From positions 372,001 through 436,000 of the forward strand of contig NZ_QYZP01000003.1 of the NCBI RefSeq assembly GCF_003595215.1: a stretch of 64,000 nt of DNA, read 5' to 3'. Shown here piece by piece: positions 44,536-53,249 of the stretch. Source of the DNA: Nesterenkonia natronophila (GTDB taxonomy: Bacteria > Actinomycetota > Actinomycetes > Actinomycetales > Micrococcaceae). Each line of letters begins with the position of its first letter. Within the stretch, counting starts at the first letter, position 1. The translations under genes and the position numbers were made by a program. Below the pieces are notes generated by a model that worked only from the letters and a program-made list of their open reading frames with translations, was not told the origin of the DNA and made no database searches.

Positions 44536-46488
44536 TCACTTCTGTTGTTGGCCCAACAGCTCGAGCGCGCGCTCTGCGACTTCCTCGCGCAGCTCGACCG
44601 GTCGAATGACTTCGACGTCCCCTCCGGCCCTGAGACATGTGCCGATCACAGCTTCCTTAGTGACGAAAGACGTCAGGATCGTTCGCGCTCCCGTCACCTT
44701 CTCAGTGTGCTGCTTCACCGGGTGGTACAGGAAGGCCTGACCCGCCGCGCTGGGCGAGAACCGAAGGACTACGGATACGGAATCGGCTGTCACCGGCACC
44801 TGCGGTCCGCTGCTATCGCTGAGACTCAGGGCTGCGCTGCGCTCCCCCTGCGGGTCGTGGGGCAGGGGTTTCAAATCAGCGATCCGATCCAGTCGGAAGA
44901 AACGCTCTCCCTGCGCGCGACGGCACCAAGCACGCATGTAGGTGTGCGGCCCGTCGTGGACTACCTGGACGGGTTCGACCACCCGCGTGGAGCTGCGGCC
45001 GGAGATGTCGGTATAAGCCAGCTCGACCGCATGACCGGCGGAGCTGGCCTGCTGAGCGGCTCTCAGCACAGCTCTGTGTGCGGCTTGCGGAGCCAGCGAC
45101 ATGGACTCCGCGGCGTGAGCAATCGGCTCCGGCACGATTGCCATGACCTTTCTCTGGAGGCTCTCTGCCGCTGCAGCGATGTGCTCGTCCCCTGGCGGGC
45201 AGAGCTCAATGAGGCTCTTCAGCGCGATCAGCAGGCTCATCGCCCCGGGTTTCGTGAGGGATACCGGTCTATCCATAGCACCGCCGGAGGCTCTGAGTTC
45301 AATCGGCTGGTCCGCTGTCAGGTATTCGGTAATGAACTGCTCGTCGTTCAGGGGCGGAAACGGCGTAACGTCGAGCGTGTCAGGATATTGGTCCGTGGTC
45401 ACCAGGCTGATGCTGAGCAGATCCCTCAGCAACTGGTCAGGGGTCAGGGAGTATTTCTCCAGAAGTTCGCTGGGCCGGATCCCACCCCGGGTCAGGAGCA
45501 GGGCGATCATGTTGATGACTCGTTCAGTCTTGGTGGACGCGTCGTCCCGGCGCCTTCTGGAGGTGCCGCGCGTGAGCTTCGGCAACGTCCCGGGGGCCTC
45601 ATCTTGGTGTACCCGCAGAGCCCCTTCAACTGCATCGTGTTCTGTGAACCCCGCGACGTTGCGGTCTACTTCAGCCGCGACATCCAGGGCGGCGTACCGG
45701 CCTCCCCGCGTAATCTGCTTAAGAGTCACTGACTCGGGCTCGCTGAGTGAAGCGGCTGGCAGTGTGCTGATTGTCCCGGAGACTCGATCAAGACGGAAGG
45801 TGCGCTGGGCGTCTCGGTCCAAGTCGTGAGCCAGGAGATACCAATGCCCGCGGACTCCCATTCCCAGCGGCACCACTCGCCGAGTCTCAGCCTGGCGCCG
45901 CCCGCGACCAGTGTATCGGAATGTGATCGCCGCGCGGAGACCGATCCTGGAGATATCCAGCAGGTGGGCGACCTCTGTGTCGGATCCGATCGAGGACTGA
46001 ACGACCCTCGGTGCCGCCGGAGAGCCAGCAGCGTCGTCGTACTCCGGATCGATGGCCCACACGGCATGCTGGAGTCCAGCGATGGTATTCCGGGCGAATT
46101 GCAGCTGGGCGCGGTACAGTGCCGAACGCTCTTGGCTGGTCAGAGACAGGTCGGGCAACCCGTACTGAGTCCGACTGATCCGGTAGCGGTAATCGTCCTC
46201 CGCAGTGGGCTCGAGGAGTTTTATTCCGCAGCTTCTCAGGTGTTCCTTGTCGTGGCCGAAGAGCTTCTCCAAAGCGTCGTCGGCGCGTTGGCGCTGACTT
46301 CCTACGAGCCGGTCACGTTCGTCTCGGCGCGCTCTGTAAAGCTCGATCTTGTCGAAGATCTGCTCCCTGGTCAGGCCCCCGGGGCGGTTCAGCAGTGCAT
46401 TTGCTAGGGAAAGTGCCCGGACCACGCCGTCTTCAGCTGCAGCAGTCTGCGGCGCCCCCTCAGCAGTGCCCTCCTCATCCAGCTGCAT
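44536..46488 (-). CDS. pafBC: Fused PafBC DNA-damage transcription regulator
   Basis: 650 residues. Two copies of a winged-helix plus WYL plus WCX unit are joined: the first starts around residue 20 (RALSLANALLNRPGGLTREQIFDKI), the second around 315 (TERVINMIALLLTRGGIRPSELLEKYSL, in part). Most actinobacteria encode pafB and pafC separately; a natural fusion is known in Arthrobacter. PafBC activates the LexA-independent DNA-damage response. The ATG at 46488 is 13 bases after the FKBP stop; a TTG at 46527 is an alternative. Lies at its usual place between pafA and tatA. Confidence 0.92.
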   Translation of the reverse strand: MQLDEEGTAEGAPQTAAAEDGVVRALSLANALLNRPGGLTREQIFDKIELYRARRDERDRLVGSQRQRADDALEKLFGHDKEHLRSCGIKLLEPTAEDDYRYRISRTQYGLPDLSLTSQERSALYRAQLQFARNTIAGLQHAVWAIDPEYDDAAGSPAAPRVVQSSIGSDTEVAHLLDISRIGLRAAITFRYTGRGRRQAETRRVVPLGMGVRGHWYLLAHDLDRDAQRTFRLDRVSGTISTLPAASLSEPESVTLKQITRGGRYAALDVAAEVDRNVAGFTEHDAVEGALRVHQDEAPGTLPKLTRGTSRRRRDDASTKTERVINMIALLLTRGGIRPSELLEKYSLTPDQLLRDLLSISLVTTDQYPDTLDVTPFPPLNDEQFITEYLTADQPIELRASGGAMDRPVSLTKPGAMSLLIALKSLIELCPPGDEHIAAAAESLQRKVMAIVPEPIAHAAESMSLAPQAAHRAVLRAAQQASSAGHAVELAYTDISGRSSTRVVEPVQVVHDGPHTYMRAWCRRAQGERFFRLDRIADLKPLPHDPQGERSAALSLSDSSGPQVPVTADSVSVVLRFSPSAAGQAFLYHPVKQHTEKVTGARTILTSFVTKEAVIGTCLRAGGDVEVIRPVELREEVAERALELLGQQQK

Positions 46489-46501
46489 GATCGCTGAGGC
46501 G

Positions 46502-46906
46502 TCAGTCGGCTTTCTGTACCTGGACAAGGTCCACCACGAAGATCAACGTTTCGTTGGGCCCAATTGCCCCTCCGGCGCCGGATTCTCCATAAGCTAGGTG
46601 CGGCGGTATTTCAAGACGACGCCGTCCCCCCTCCTTCATGCCGATCAGCCCCTGGTCCCAGCCCTGGATAACCTGGCCGATGCCTGCGGTGAAGTCCAGC
46701 GGAACACCCCTGTTCCATGAGGCGTCGAACTCCTCGCCAGTAGCCCACGACACGCCCACATAGTGGCAGGAAACCTGGTCACCAGGGACCACCTCCGGGC
46801 CGGAGCCGGGAATCAGCTCCTCAATGACCAGTTCCTCCGGCAGGGTCTCCCCGGGAAAGTCGATCTCCGGGCGGCTGCGATCATAGCTGCGTTGTCCGAA
46901 TGACAT
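46502..46906 (-). CDS. FKBP-type peptidyl-prolyl isomerase, cytosolic
   Basis: 134 residues. N-terminus MSFGQRSYDRSRPEIDFPGE is characteristic of the actinobacterial protein; the FKBP domain runs from about 28 to 134 with GDQVSCHYVGVSWATGEEFDASWNRG (in part YVGVSWATGEEFDASW), VIQGWDQGLIGMKEGGRRRLEIPPHLAYGE (in part) and a closing LIFVVDLVQV strand. The ATG at 46906 lies one base after the upstream stop with GAGG about ten bases ahead; an ATG at 46915 is also possible. No signal peptide. Confidence 0.92.
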   Translation of the reverse strand: MSFGQRSYDRSRPEIDFPGETLPEELVIEELIPGSGPEVVPGDQVSCHYVGVSWATGEEFDASWNRGVPLDFTAGIGQVIQGWDQGLIGMKEGGRRRLEIPPHLAYGESGAGGAIGPNETLIFVVDLVQVQKAD

Positions 46907-46907
46907 G

Positions 46908-48188
46908 TCACTCATCCTCATCGTCGGTGTCGTCTGCGTCAGGAGCGTCTTCAGCGTCGCCCTCATCTTCAGGCATCTGCTCGAACATCGTCTCCAGCTC
47001 TTCAATGGAGGTGACGCCGAACTGCACGGCGAGTCCTTCAAGCTCTTCGGCGGTCATGCCGGTCTCTTCAGCCAATTCTTCGAGCCGTTCGCGGTCCTCA
47101 TCGCTGAACTCAAGCTGCGGGACTTCTCCCTGCTCCGGCTGTCCCTCCTGACCACCCTGAAGCTCCTCCATGGTGTCATTGTCGATAGTTCGAGCGATGT
47201 CGACCACGAAGATCAGCGCGCCACCGGGCTGCCCGTCCTCAGTTGTCCCGTCCTCGTTGGTGGATTCGCCGTAGGCAAGATCTTCCGGGATGACCAGGAG
47301 AACTTGGTCGCCGACACTGTGCCCCGGGATGCCTTCGAGCCAACCCTCAATCACGCCGCCGGTAAGGGAGAAGCCGAACGGCTCACCCGCAGAACCCGGA
47401 TCAGCAGATTCACCGTCGTCTTCGTCGTCCTCGTCAGAGTCAGATTCGGTGATCCAGGAGGTGTCGAACTCCTCTCCATCCTCCCAGCGCCAGCCACGAT
47501 ACTGGACGAACACGTAGTCGTCCTCCGCGACTTCCTCACCGTCGCCCGCAATCAGGACTTCACTGCTGAGCTCATTGGGAGCATCAGCCGCTGGATCGTG
47601 ATCTCCGAGCTCCGGAACCGTGCCGATCTCGGATTCGATCTCCGGCAGCTCACCAGACTGCTCCTGTTCCTCACCGTCTGCGTGGGCAGGTGATTGGCCC
47701 AGTACCTCAAAGAGGTAGATGGTCGGCTCGCCAATCCCCTGCTCTGCGTCGGGGACCAGGTAGAAGGCAACATCGGAGCCAACCGTCACGCCCTCCTCGC
47801 TGAGCCCCTCCGCGAAGAACTGTTCCACCTCAAAATCTGATGCGGCCAATGCGGGCAGTGCCATGAACGGGTCGATGGGATCTTCGTGGGAACTCTGCTG
47901 AATTTCGCCGGTGGAAGGGTCAACAATACTCAGCTGATAGTCCATCAGTGAGTCGCTGCTGATCTGTTCCCCGTCACCTTCATTGACCACATAGGACGAG
48001 TTTTCTTCGGCTTCGATGTCGTCGTAGATCACCACGTCGGGGGCTCCGCCCTCGCCGTCATGGTTCACCTCTATGTCGGCCAGCGCCTCAGATTCGCCAA
48101 GTCCGGGATCCTCGGCACAGGCCGTCAGCAGCAGGAGCGCAGCGGCTGAAAGGGCGAGCGGGGCTTGGGCTTTGGAATGGATGTGCAT
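46908..48188 (-). CDS. FKBP-type isomerase lipoprotein with acidic C-terminal extension
   Basis: 426 residues. A lipoprotein signal peptide with lipobox LLTAC (Cys24) predicts attachment to the outer face of the membrane. An N-terminal FKBP-like half (about 60-190) is followed by a better conserved FKBP domain at about 215-335 (VFVQYRGWRWEDGEEFDTSW, VIEGWLEGIPGHSVGDQVLLVIPE in part, LAYGES). Residues 340-426 add a helical, strongly acidic segment ending DDTDDEDE. The insertion at about 248-262 is almost purely Asp/Glu/Ser. Located in the Pup operon between pafA and the cytosolic FKBP, a usual neighbour in Micrococcales. Confidence 0.9.
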   Translation of the reverse strand: MHIHSKAQAPLALSAAALLLLTACAEDPGLGESEALADIEVNHDGEGGAPDVVIYDDIEAEENSSYVVNEGDGEQISSDSLMDYQLSIVDPSTGEIQQSSHEDPIDPFMALPALAASDFEVEQFFAEGLSEEGVTVGSDVAFYLVPDAEQGIGEPTIYLFEVLGQSPAHADGEEQEQSGELPEIESEIGTVPELGDHDPAADAPNELSSEVLIAGDGEEVAEDDYVFVQYRGWRWEDGEEFDTSWITESDSDEDDEDDGESADPGSAGEPFGFSLTGGVIEGWLEGIPGHSVGDQVLLVIPEDLAYGESTNEDGTTEDGQPGGALIFVVDIARTIDNDTMEELQGGQEGQPEQGEVPQLEFSDEDRERLEELAEETGMTAEELEGLAVQFGVTSIEELETMFEQMPEDEGDAEDAPDADDTDDEDE

Positions 48189-48222
48189 CGGATGGAACTC
48201 TACTATCTCCGGTTGACTTTCG

Positions 48223-49713
48223 TCAGATCAGTGGTGGCTCCGGCACAACTGTGCCAGGCGCGAGGGAGTATTTGTCGGTGAGCGCAAGGGTGACCCCCTG
48301 CTGGATGCGCTCGTGGAGGCTGCGCTCTCTCAAGTGGTTCTTCCTGTCTCCGAGTCTGTCCAACAGCGACTCGATACGCTCATCGTGCTGAGCGAAAGGG
48401 TCTTTAACCATGATGGCCTCCAGGGGCCGGTCGGTGAGTTTGTGGTGAACCCAATCCACCGTGCACTCTGCACCGTAGACACGGGCCGTAGAGAGAAACT
48501 CGCCGCGAATAGCTGCTCGAGTCGGCGGAGGGGTCGTCATGGCTCGGGTGACCTGTTCATCTGTAACGAAGTCGGTGGCCCGGCCACGGCGGACTAGCAG
48601 GTGGAACAGTCCGCGGTCGGGGTTGACGTCGTGGTAGGCCATATCGATCTGCTCCAACCGAGGATGGTCCATGCCCAATCCCCGCTGGTTGCTGACGTCT
48701 TCCACCAGCCGCTTCTTGATCGCCCAGTCGATGTCCTGGTCGATCAGGCTGTGATCGCCGCTCTCGACGGCCTCAAGTGCACGTTCCCAGAGCTCGAGTA
48801 TCTGGTCGACGTGTTCGTGGTGTGCTCCGTGCTCGGAGATGAAACGGCTGACGCGCTGGAAGATTCCGCGCTGGATCTGCACAGCTGTGACCTGCTCACC
48901 GTTGCGGGTGCGCACCCCGGCCCGTCCAGTGATGTCGTGACTGATGGCGCGGATAGCCGCAATGGGGTTCTCCAGTTCGAAGTCCTCGATGGGGACCCCA
49001 GCTTCGATCATTCTGAGCACCAGGTCAGTGGAGCCGTAGCGAAGCAGTGACGTTGCCGTCGACATATTGGAGTCGCCGACAATCACGTGGAGCCGCCGGT
49101 GGTTGGCCGCGTCAGCGTGTGGCTCATCTCTAGTGTTGATGATGGGCCGGGACCTGGTGGTCGCGCTGGAGATCCCTTCCCACATGTGGTCCGCTCGCTG
49201 GGAGAAGGCGAAATGCGCCTCACGGCTGTCCTCAGCCGGCACAACGCGCCCAGCTCCGCTGATGATCTGTCTGGTCACCAGAAAGGGCAACAGGATTCCT
49301 GAGAGTCTGCGGAAATGAGTCGTGCGGGGTATGAGGTAGTTCTCGTGACTTCCGTACGAGTTGCCAGCGGAATCAACATTGTTCTTCAGCACGTAGACCT
49401 GCCCGGTGAAACCGTCCCGGTGGATGCGTTCCTCTGCTTCTACGGCAAGGTCATGCATCACTCTCTCTCCCGCCCGGTCCGAAGCGATGAGATCGATCAG
49501 GTCGTCGCACTCTGCGGTGGCATATTCGGGGTGGGAACCGACGTCGAGATACAGACGCGAACCGTTCGGGATGAAAATATTGGAGCTTCGGCCGAACTCC
49601 ACCACAGGTCGGAAGAGGTACCGTGCCAGCTCGTCAGGTGGAAGGCCTCGCCCAGTCTCAGGCCGATGGGTAAGTCCGAACTCCGTTTCAACGCCGTAGA
49701 CGCGATGATCCAC
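48223..49713 (-). CDS. pafA: Pup-protein ligase PafA
   Basis: 496 residues, glutamine synthetase-like amidoligase. It joins the C-terminal glutamate of Pup to substrate lysines using ATP. GVETEFGLT near 7 is the magnesium-binding ETE motif, LYLDVGSHPEYATAECD near 54-70 contains the catalytic aspartate, and NVDSAGNSYGSHENYLIPR near 110 follows. GTG start just three bases after the pup stop, using a ribosome binding site inside pup. Standard length for the family, and all visible active-site motifs are intact. Confidence 0.95.
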   Translation of the reverse strand: MDHRVYGVETEFGLTHRPETGRGLPPDELARYLFRPVVEFGRSSNIFIPNGSRLYLDVGSHPEYATAECDDLIDLIASDRAGERVMHDLAVEAEERIHRDGFTGQVYVLKNNVDSAGNSYGSHENYLIPRTTHFRRLSGILLPFLVTRQIISGAGRVVPAEDSREAHFAFSQRADHMWEGISSATTRSRPIINTRDEPHADAANHRRLHVIVGDSNMSTATSLLRYGSTDLVLRMIEAGVPIEDFELENPIAAIRAISHDITGRAGVRTRNGEQVTAVQIQRGIFQRVSRFISEHGAHHEHVDQILELWERALEAVESGDHSLIDQDIDWAIKKRLVEDVSNQRGLGMDHPRLEQIDMAYHDVNPDRGLFHLLVRRGRATDFVTDEQVTRAMTTPPPTRAAIRGEFLSTARVYGAECTVDWVHHKLTDRPLEAIMVKDPFAQHDERIESLLDRLGDRKNHLRERSLHERIQQGVTLALTDKYSLAPGTVVPEPPLI

Positions 49714-49716
49714 GCC

Positions 49717-49920
49717 TTACTGGCCACCCTTCTGCACAAATCCTTTGACGAACTCCTCGGCATTCGCTTCCAGCACCGTGTCAATCTCGTCGAGCAGACT
49801 GTCCAGCTCCGCTGCGCGTTCGGTGGCTTGGGGATTTCCCTGCACCTGTGCGGCGTCTGCGGACTCAGGCTGGTCTCCATCACCGTGACGGTACGGCTGT
49901 TTCTGCGGCTGTGCTGACAT
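49717..49920 (-). CDS. pup: Prokaryotic ubiquitin-like protein Pup
   Basis: 67 residues, intrinsically disordered, acidic. It ends FVKGFVQKGGQ: the GGQ tail is the deamidase-requiring form, converted to GGE by Dop before ligation. The middle LDSLLDEIDTVLEANAEEF forms the helix gripped by the Mpa coiled coil. It sits nine bases after dop and three before pafA, so prcB and prcA, which separate pup from pafA in proteasome-bearing actinobacteria, are absent. Confidence 0.96.
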   Translation of the reverse strand: MSAQPQKQPYRHGDGDQPESADAAQVQGNPQATERAAELDSLLDEIDTVLEANAEEFVKGFVQKGGQ

Positions 49921-49929
49921 GGGACTATC

Positions 49930-51648
49930 CTACCGCTGGCCCAGCACGTCCTGCAGACCATGGACCAGCTCTGCAGGTTCCTCAGCTCGCTCCAACACCT
50001 GTTCGGTCTGCTCTCGATTGCCGCTGAACGGGTCCGCGAGTTGGAGCCTGACCACCGGTGAGGCCTCATCCGGACGCAGCAGTATCTGATCCCAGGAGGC
50101 ACCGGCCACCGACTCGGAGTGTTGAGATATGAGTTGCCCACGCAGCCAGGCGCGGGTCTCCTCGGGCGGGTGCGATGCTGCCCAGGCAACCTGTTCTTCT
50201 GTGAAGAGCCGCCGCATGCGCCCAGCACGAGCCAGGCGGTAGTAGAGGCCCTTGTCAGGCCGCAGGTCGTGATACTGAAGATCAATCATGCCGAGCTGCG
50301 GAGAGTCCCAGCTCAGGCCATCGCGACGTCGGTAGGACTCCAAGAGGTTCCACTTGGCCACCCAGTCCACGCGGTCCCCCGCCCTGCTGATGTCTTCGCC
50401 GAGGTCCGTCAGCAGGTCAGCCCATGCCTCCAAGAGCTCAGCAGTCTCGGTGTCAGGCGCGGCGTGCGGCAGTCGAGCAGCGCTGACTTCACGTGCATGG
50501 TCGATCGCTGCCTGGAGGTATTGCTGCTGAATCTGCAGAGCCGTCAGAGGACCCTGGGTTGTCGCCACGGTACAGGTGAGAGTGGGGTCGTGAGAGATCT
50601 CCTTCAGTGCCAGGACCGGGTCGTTGAGCCTTATTGCAGGGGCTTTCCCCGACTCGATGAGGTCGAGTACGAGTGCGGTGGTACCCACCCGCAGCCAGGC
50701 GGAGAATTCACTCATATTGGCGTCTCCGATGATGACGTGCAGCCTGCGCCAGCTGTCGAAGTTGGCGTGCGGCTCATCGCGGGTGTTGATGATCGGGCGC
50801 CGAACTGTGGTCTCCAGGCCCACCTGTTCTTCGAAGAAATCGGCCCGCTGCGAGATCTGGAAGCCAGCGGACTGCGACCGCTGGCCGAGGCCGACCCGTC
50901 CGGCACCGCACATAACCTGACGAGTTGCGAAGAACGGCAGCAGGCCTTCTACCAAAGAGTCAAAGGGCACGGCTCGCGGTACCAGATAATTCTCATGCGC
51001 GCCGTAAGAGACCGACTTATTGTCTGTGTTGTTCTTATAGAGCAGTACTTCCGGCGCCCCCGGTTCCTGAGAGAGCCGCTGGGCCGCTGCTCGGGCAATG
51101 ACGTCACCGGCGACGTCGTAGAGCACCGCCCGTTTGGCGCCTACGGTCTCGGGGGCAGAGTATTCGGGATGCGCGTGATCTACGTAGAATCTGGCACCGT
51201 TGCCTAGTACCAAATTCATCAGCATCTGGGGCTGGCCTGCCTCCATCCGGTAGAAGTCGCCTCGCCAATGATCCGAGCCTGGCGGGTGATAACCCCGCTC
51301 GGCTGAATCGGCTGGGCTGGGGTCTCCGCCTGAAATATTGCCCAGAGCATCCCGTACTGCTCCGGAGCCAGGCTCCTGCTCGGCGGCGTAGCTGACGGCC
51401 TCTGTGGTGTCAGTGAGCTGAGTGGGGTGGGCTGCCGACCGGGGCAGCACCCACCCTCTGGCGTCCACGAGCGGAGACTCTGACTGATAGTCCCACTCCG
51501 TACCTGCCACCGCTCCCCCGGATTCAGTAACATGTGCCGCATAAGCATTGATCAGCTCTATGGAAAGGCTCACGTGGCTGGCTCGGGGATTTGCCGGAGC
51601 ATGGATTCCATACTCGGTCTCCATTCCGATCAGACGTCGGGCACTCAT
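49930..51648 (-). CDS. dop: Pup deamidase/depupylase Dop
   Basis: 572 residues, paralogue of PafA. Converts Pup-Gln to Pup-Glu and removes Pup from proteins. GMETEYGIHA near 8 binds metal and ATP, FYVDHAHPEYSAPE near 160 contains the catalytic aspartate, and the inserted Dop loop before it (about 40-90) distinguishes it from PafA. Its ATG overlaps the mpa stop by four bases. Slightly longer than mycobacterial Dop (about 500 residues), mostly through an insertion around 70-125. Confidence 0.95.
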   Translation of the reverse strand: MSARRLIGMETEYGIHAPANPRASHVSLSIELINAYAAHVTESGGAVAGTEWDYQSESPLVDARGWVLPRSAAHPTQLTDTTEAVSYAAEQEPGSGAVRDALGNISGGDPSPADSAERGYHPPGSDHWRGDFYRMEAGQPQMLMNLVLGNGARFYVDHAHPEYSAPETVGAKRAVLYDVAGDVIARAAAQRLSQEPGAPEVLLYKNNTDNKSVSYGAHENYLVPRAVPFDSLVEGLLPFFATRQVMCGAGRVGLGQRSQSAGFQISQRADFFEEQVGLETTVRRPIINTRDEPHANFDSWRRLHVIIGDANMSEFSAWLRVGTTALVLDLIESGKAPAIRLNDPVLALKEISHDPTLTCTVATTQGPLTALQIQQQYLQAAIDHAREVSAARLPHAAPDTETAELLEAWADLLTDLGEDISRAGDRVDWVAKWNLLESYRRRDGLSWDSPQLGMIDLQYHDLRPDKGLYYRLARAGRMRRLFTEEQVAWAASHPPEETRAWLRGQLISQHSESVAGASWDQILLRPDEASPVVRLQLADPFSGNREQTEQVLERAEEPAELVHGLQDVLGQR

Positions 51649-53249
51649 GCTGCGGGACCGTTTCCTGAGGGCGCCGCGGGTCCGGGCGCCGACTCGGTGA
51701 TCCTCAGCCCGGCGATCATATCTCGCTGTTCGGCCAATTCCTGCTGGATGGCGGCATCGAGGTGTTTCTGGGTAATGCCCTTGAAGTTCTCCTCTTCAGC
51801 TCGCGCCAGGTACTCCTTGATGGCCAGTTTTTTGGTGCGGTCAACGATATTGCTCAATACCGCGCCAGACATGAAGCCGGCATGCGCGGGGTAGAGTTGG
51901 GAGACTGTGGTTTCGATCAGTGCAACCCGAAGTGCCTCTCGGCTCCCGTACTCTTCGATGAGCGCCGACCGCAGCGGAACCGAGTCTCCGAGGTGGATCC
52001 GGAGTATTTCGCGTGCCCCTTCAGCGCTTGGGCGCTGGACACGGATCTTCACGTCGAGTCGTCCCGGTCTGAGGATGGCGGGATCGATCATGTCTTCCCT
52101 GTTGGACGCGCCGATGACGATCACGTTCTCCAGGGACTCCACGCCGTCTATCTCGGCCAGCAGCTGGGGGACAATCGTCGTCTCAACGTCGGAGGAGACC
52201 CCTGTGCCGCGGGTGCGGAAGAGTGCCTCCATCTCGTCGAAGAACACCACGACCGGGGACCCTGCTGAGGCTCGCTCACGGGCTCGGGCAAAGATCACTC
52301 GGATGTGCCGCTCAGTTTCTCCTACGTATTTGTTCAGCAGCTCGGGCCCCTTGATGTTAAGGAAGTACGCGGCCGATTCCTCGCCCGCTGCCAGTGAGGT
52401 GGCCACAGCCTTGGCGATCATGGTCTTGCCGCAACCGGGTGGCCCATAGAGCAGTATGCCCTTGGGCGCGCGCAGGCCGTGTTCGCGGAAGAGGTCGGCA
52501 TGCAGGAATGGCAGTTCTACAGCGTCACGGATCTGTTCGATCTGTTCAGCGAGACCTCCGATATCTCCGTATGAAATATCCGGGGTCTCCTCCAACACCA
52601 CATCTTCGACATCGGAGAGTGGGACTACTTCCGTAGCCGTGCCGGTGCGCAGGTCAACGACGACAGTGTCGCCAACTCGTACGGGTTTCTCCCCCTCTGG
52701 GGCTTGGCTGGCCGCCGCGGACGACAGCTTCACCACCCGCTCTTCCTCCCCCCTGGCGAGGATGACCAGTCTGCCGTCCGGCAGGATCTCTTTGACCCGG
52801 GCGATCTCTCCAGTTCCCTCCGGGTCAAGGACTGCGATGACGGTGTAGTTCTCGTTGAGCAGGACCTCACTGCCCGAGGTGACCTCCTCCGGGCGGATCA
52901 GTGGAGAGACCGAGACTCGCAGTTTCCGTCCGGAGTGAAGGACATCACAGCCGGGCGCGGTGGCGGCGTCGATCTCGCGTCCTTCCGTGCGCTCTCTCTG
53001 TTCCCGGTAAGCAATCACGGTCGCGAAGGTGAACGGGGGCTGGCCGTCGGCTTCAAGCGCTTGTTTGAGTTGATCTATCTGGCCGCGTGTGGCCTCGAGC
53101 AGACCGGTCAGGCGGTCGTTGCTTCTCCCTGCGCTCTGCAGCTGCTGTTCCAGACTTCGCTGGCGCTGCCGGAGGTGGTCGATCAGCCGGTGGGCTTGGT
53201 CGAGCTTGCCGCGCAGCTCCGCAGTATCTGTAGGAGTCTCACTCGTCAT
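51645..53249 (-). CDS. mpa: Proteasome-type AAA ATPase Mpa/ARC
   Basis: 534 residues, forms a hexameric unfoldase for pupylated proteins. N-terminal coiled coil at about 8-60 (Pup binding), tandem OB domains at about 70-200, AAA domain with Walker A YGPPGCGKTMIAKAVA near 262 and Walker B VVVFFDEMEALF near 325. The C-terminus is APGPAAPSGNGPAA and lacks the GQYL tail that docks Mpa on the 20S core. Such tail-less ARC occurs in corynebacteria that have no proteasome. Starts 11 bases inside trmI's end. Confidence 0.93.
   Translation of the reverse strand: MTSETPTDTAELRGKLDQAHRLIDHLRQRQRSLEQQLQSAGRSNDRLTGLLEATRGQIDQLKQALEADGQPPFTFATVIAYREQRERTEGREIDAATAPGCDVLHSGRKLRVSVSPLIRPEEVTSGSEVLLNENYTVIAVLDPEGTGEIARVKEILPDGRLVILARGEEERVVKLSSAAASQAPEGEKPVRVGDTVVVDLRTGTATEVVPLSDVEDVVLEETPDISYGDIGGLAEQIEQIRDAVELPFLHADLFREHGLRAPKGILLYGPPGCGKTMIAKAVATSLAAGEESAAYFLNIKGPELLNKYVGETERHIRVIFARARERASAGSPVVVFFDEMEALFRTRGTGVSSDVETTIVPQLLAEIDGVESLENVIVIGASNREDMIDPAILRPGRLDVKIRVQRPSAEGAREILRIHLGDSVPLRSALIEEYGSREALRVALIETTVSQLYPAHAGFMSGAVLSNIVDRTKKLAIKEYLARAEEENFKGITQKHLDAAIQQELAEQRDMIAGLRITESAPGPAAPSGNGPAA

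Noticed and set aside
44254..45732. 492-codon plus-strand open frame
   Set aside because: Antisense shadow of pafBC, tatA; composition is Arg/Gln/Leu-rich nonsense.
50119..51207. 362-codon plus-strand open frame
   Set aside because: Antisense shadow of dop.
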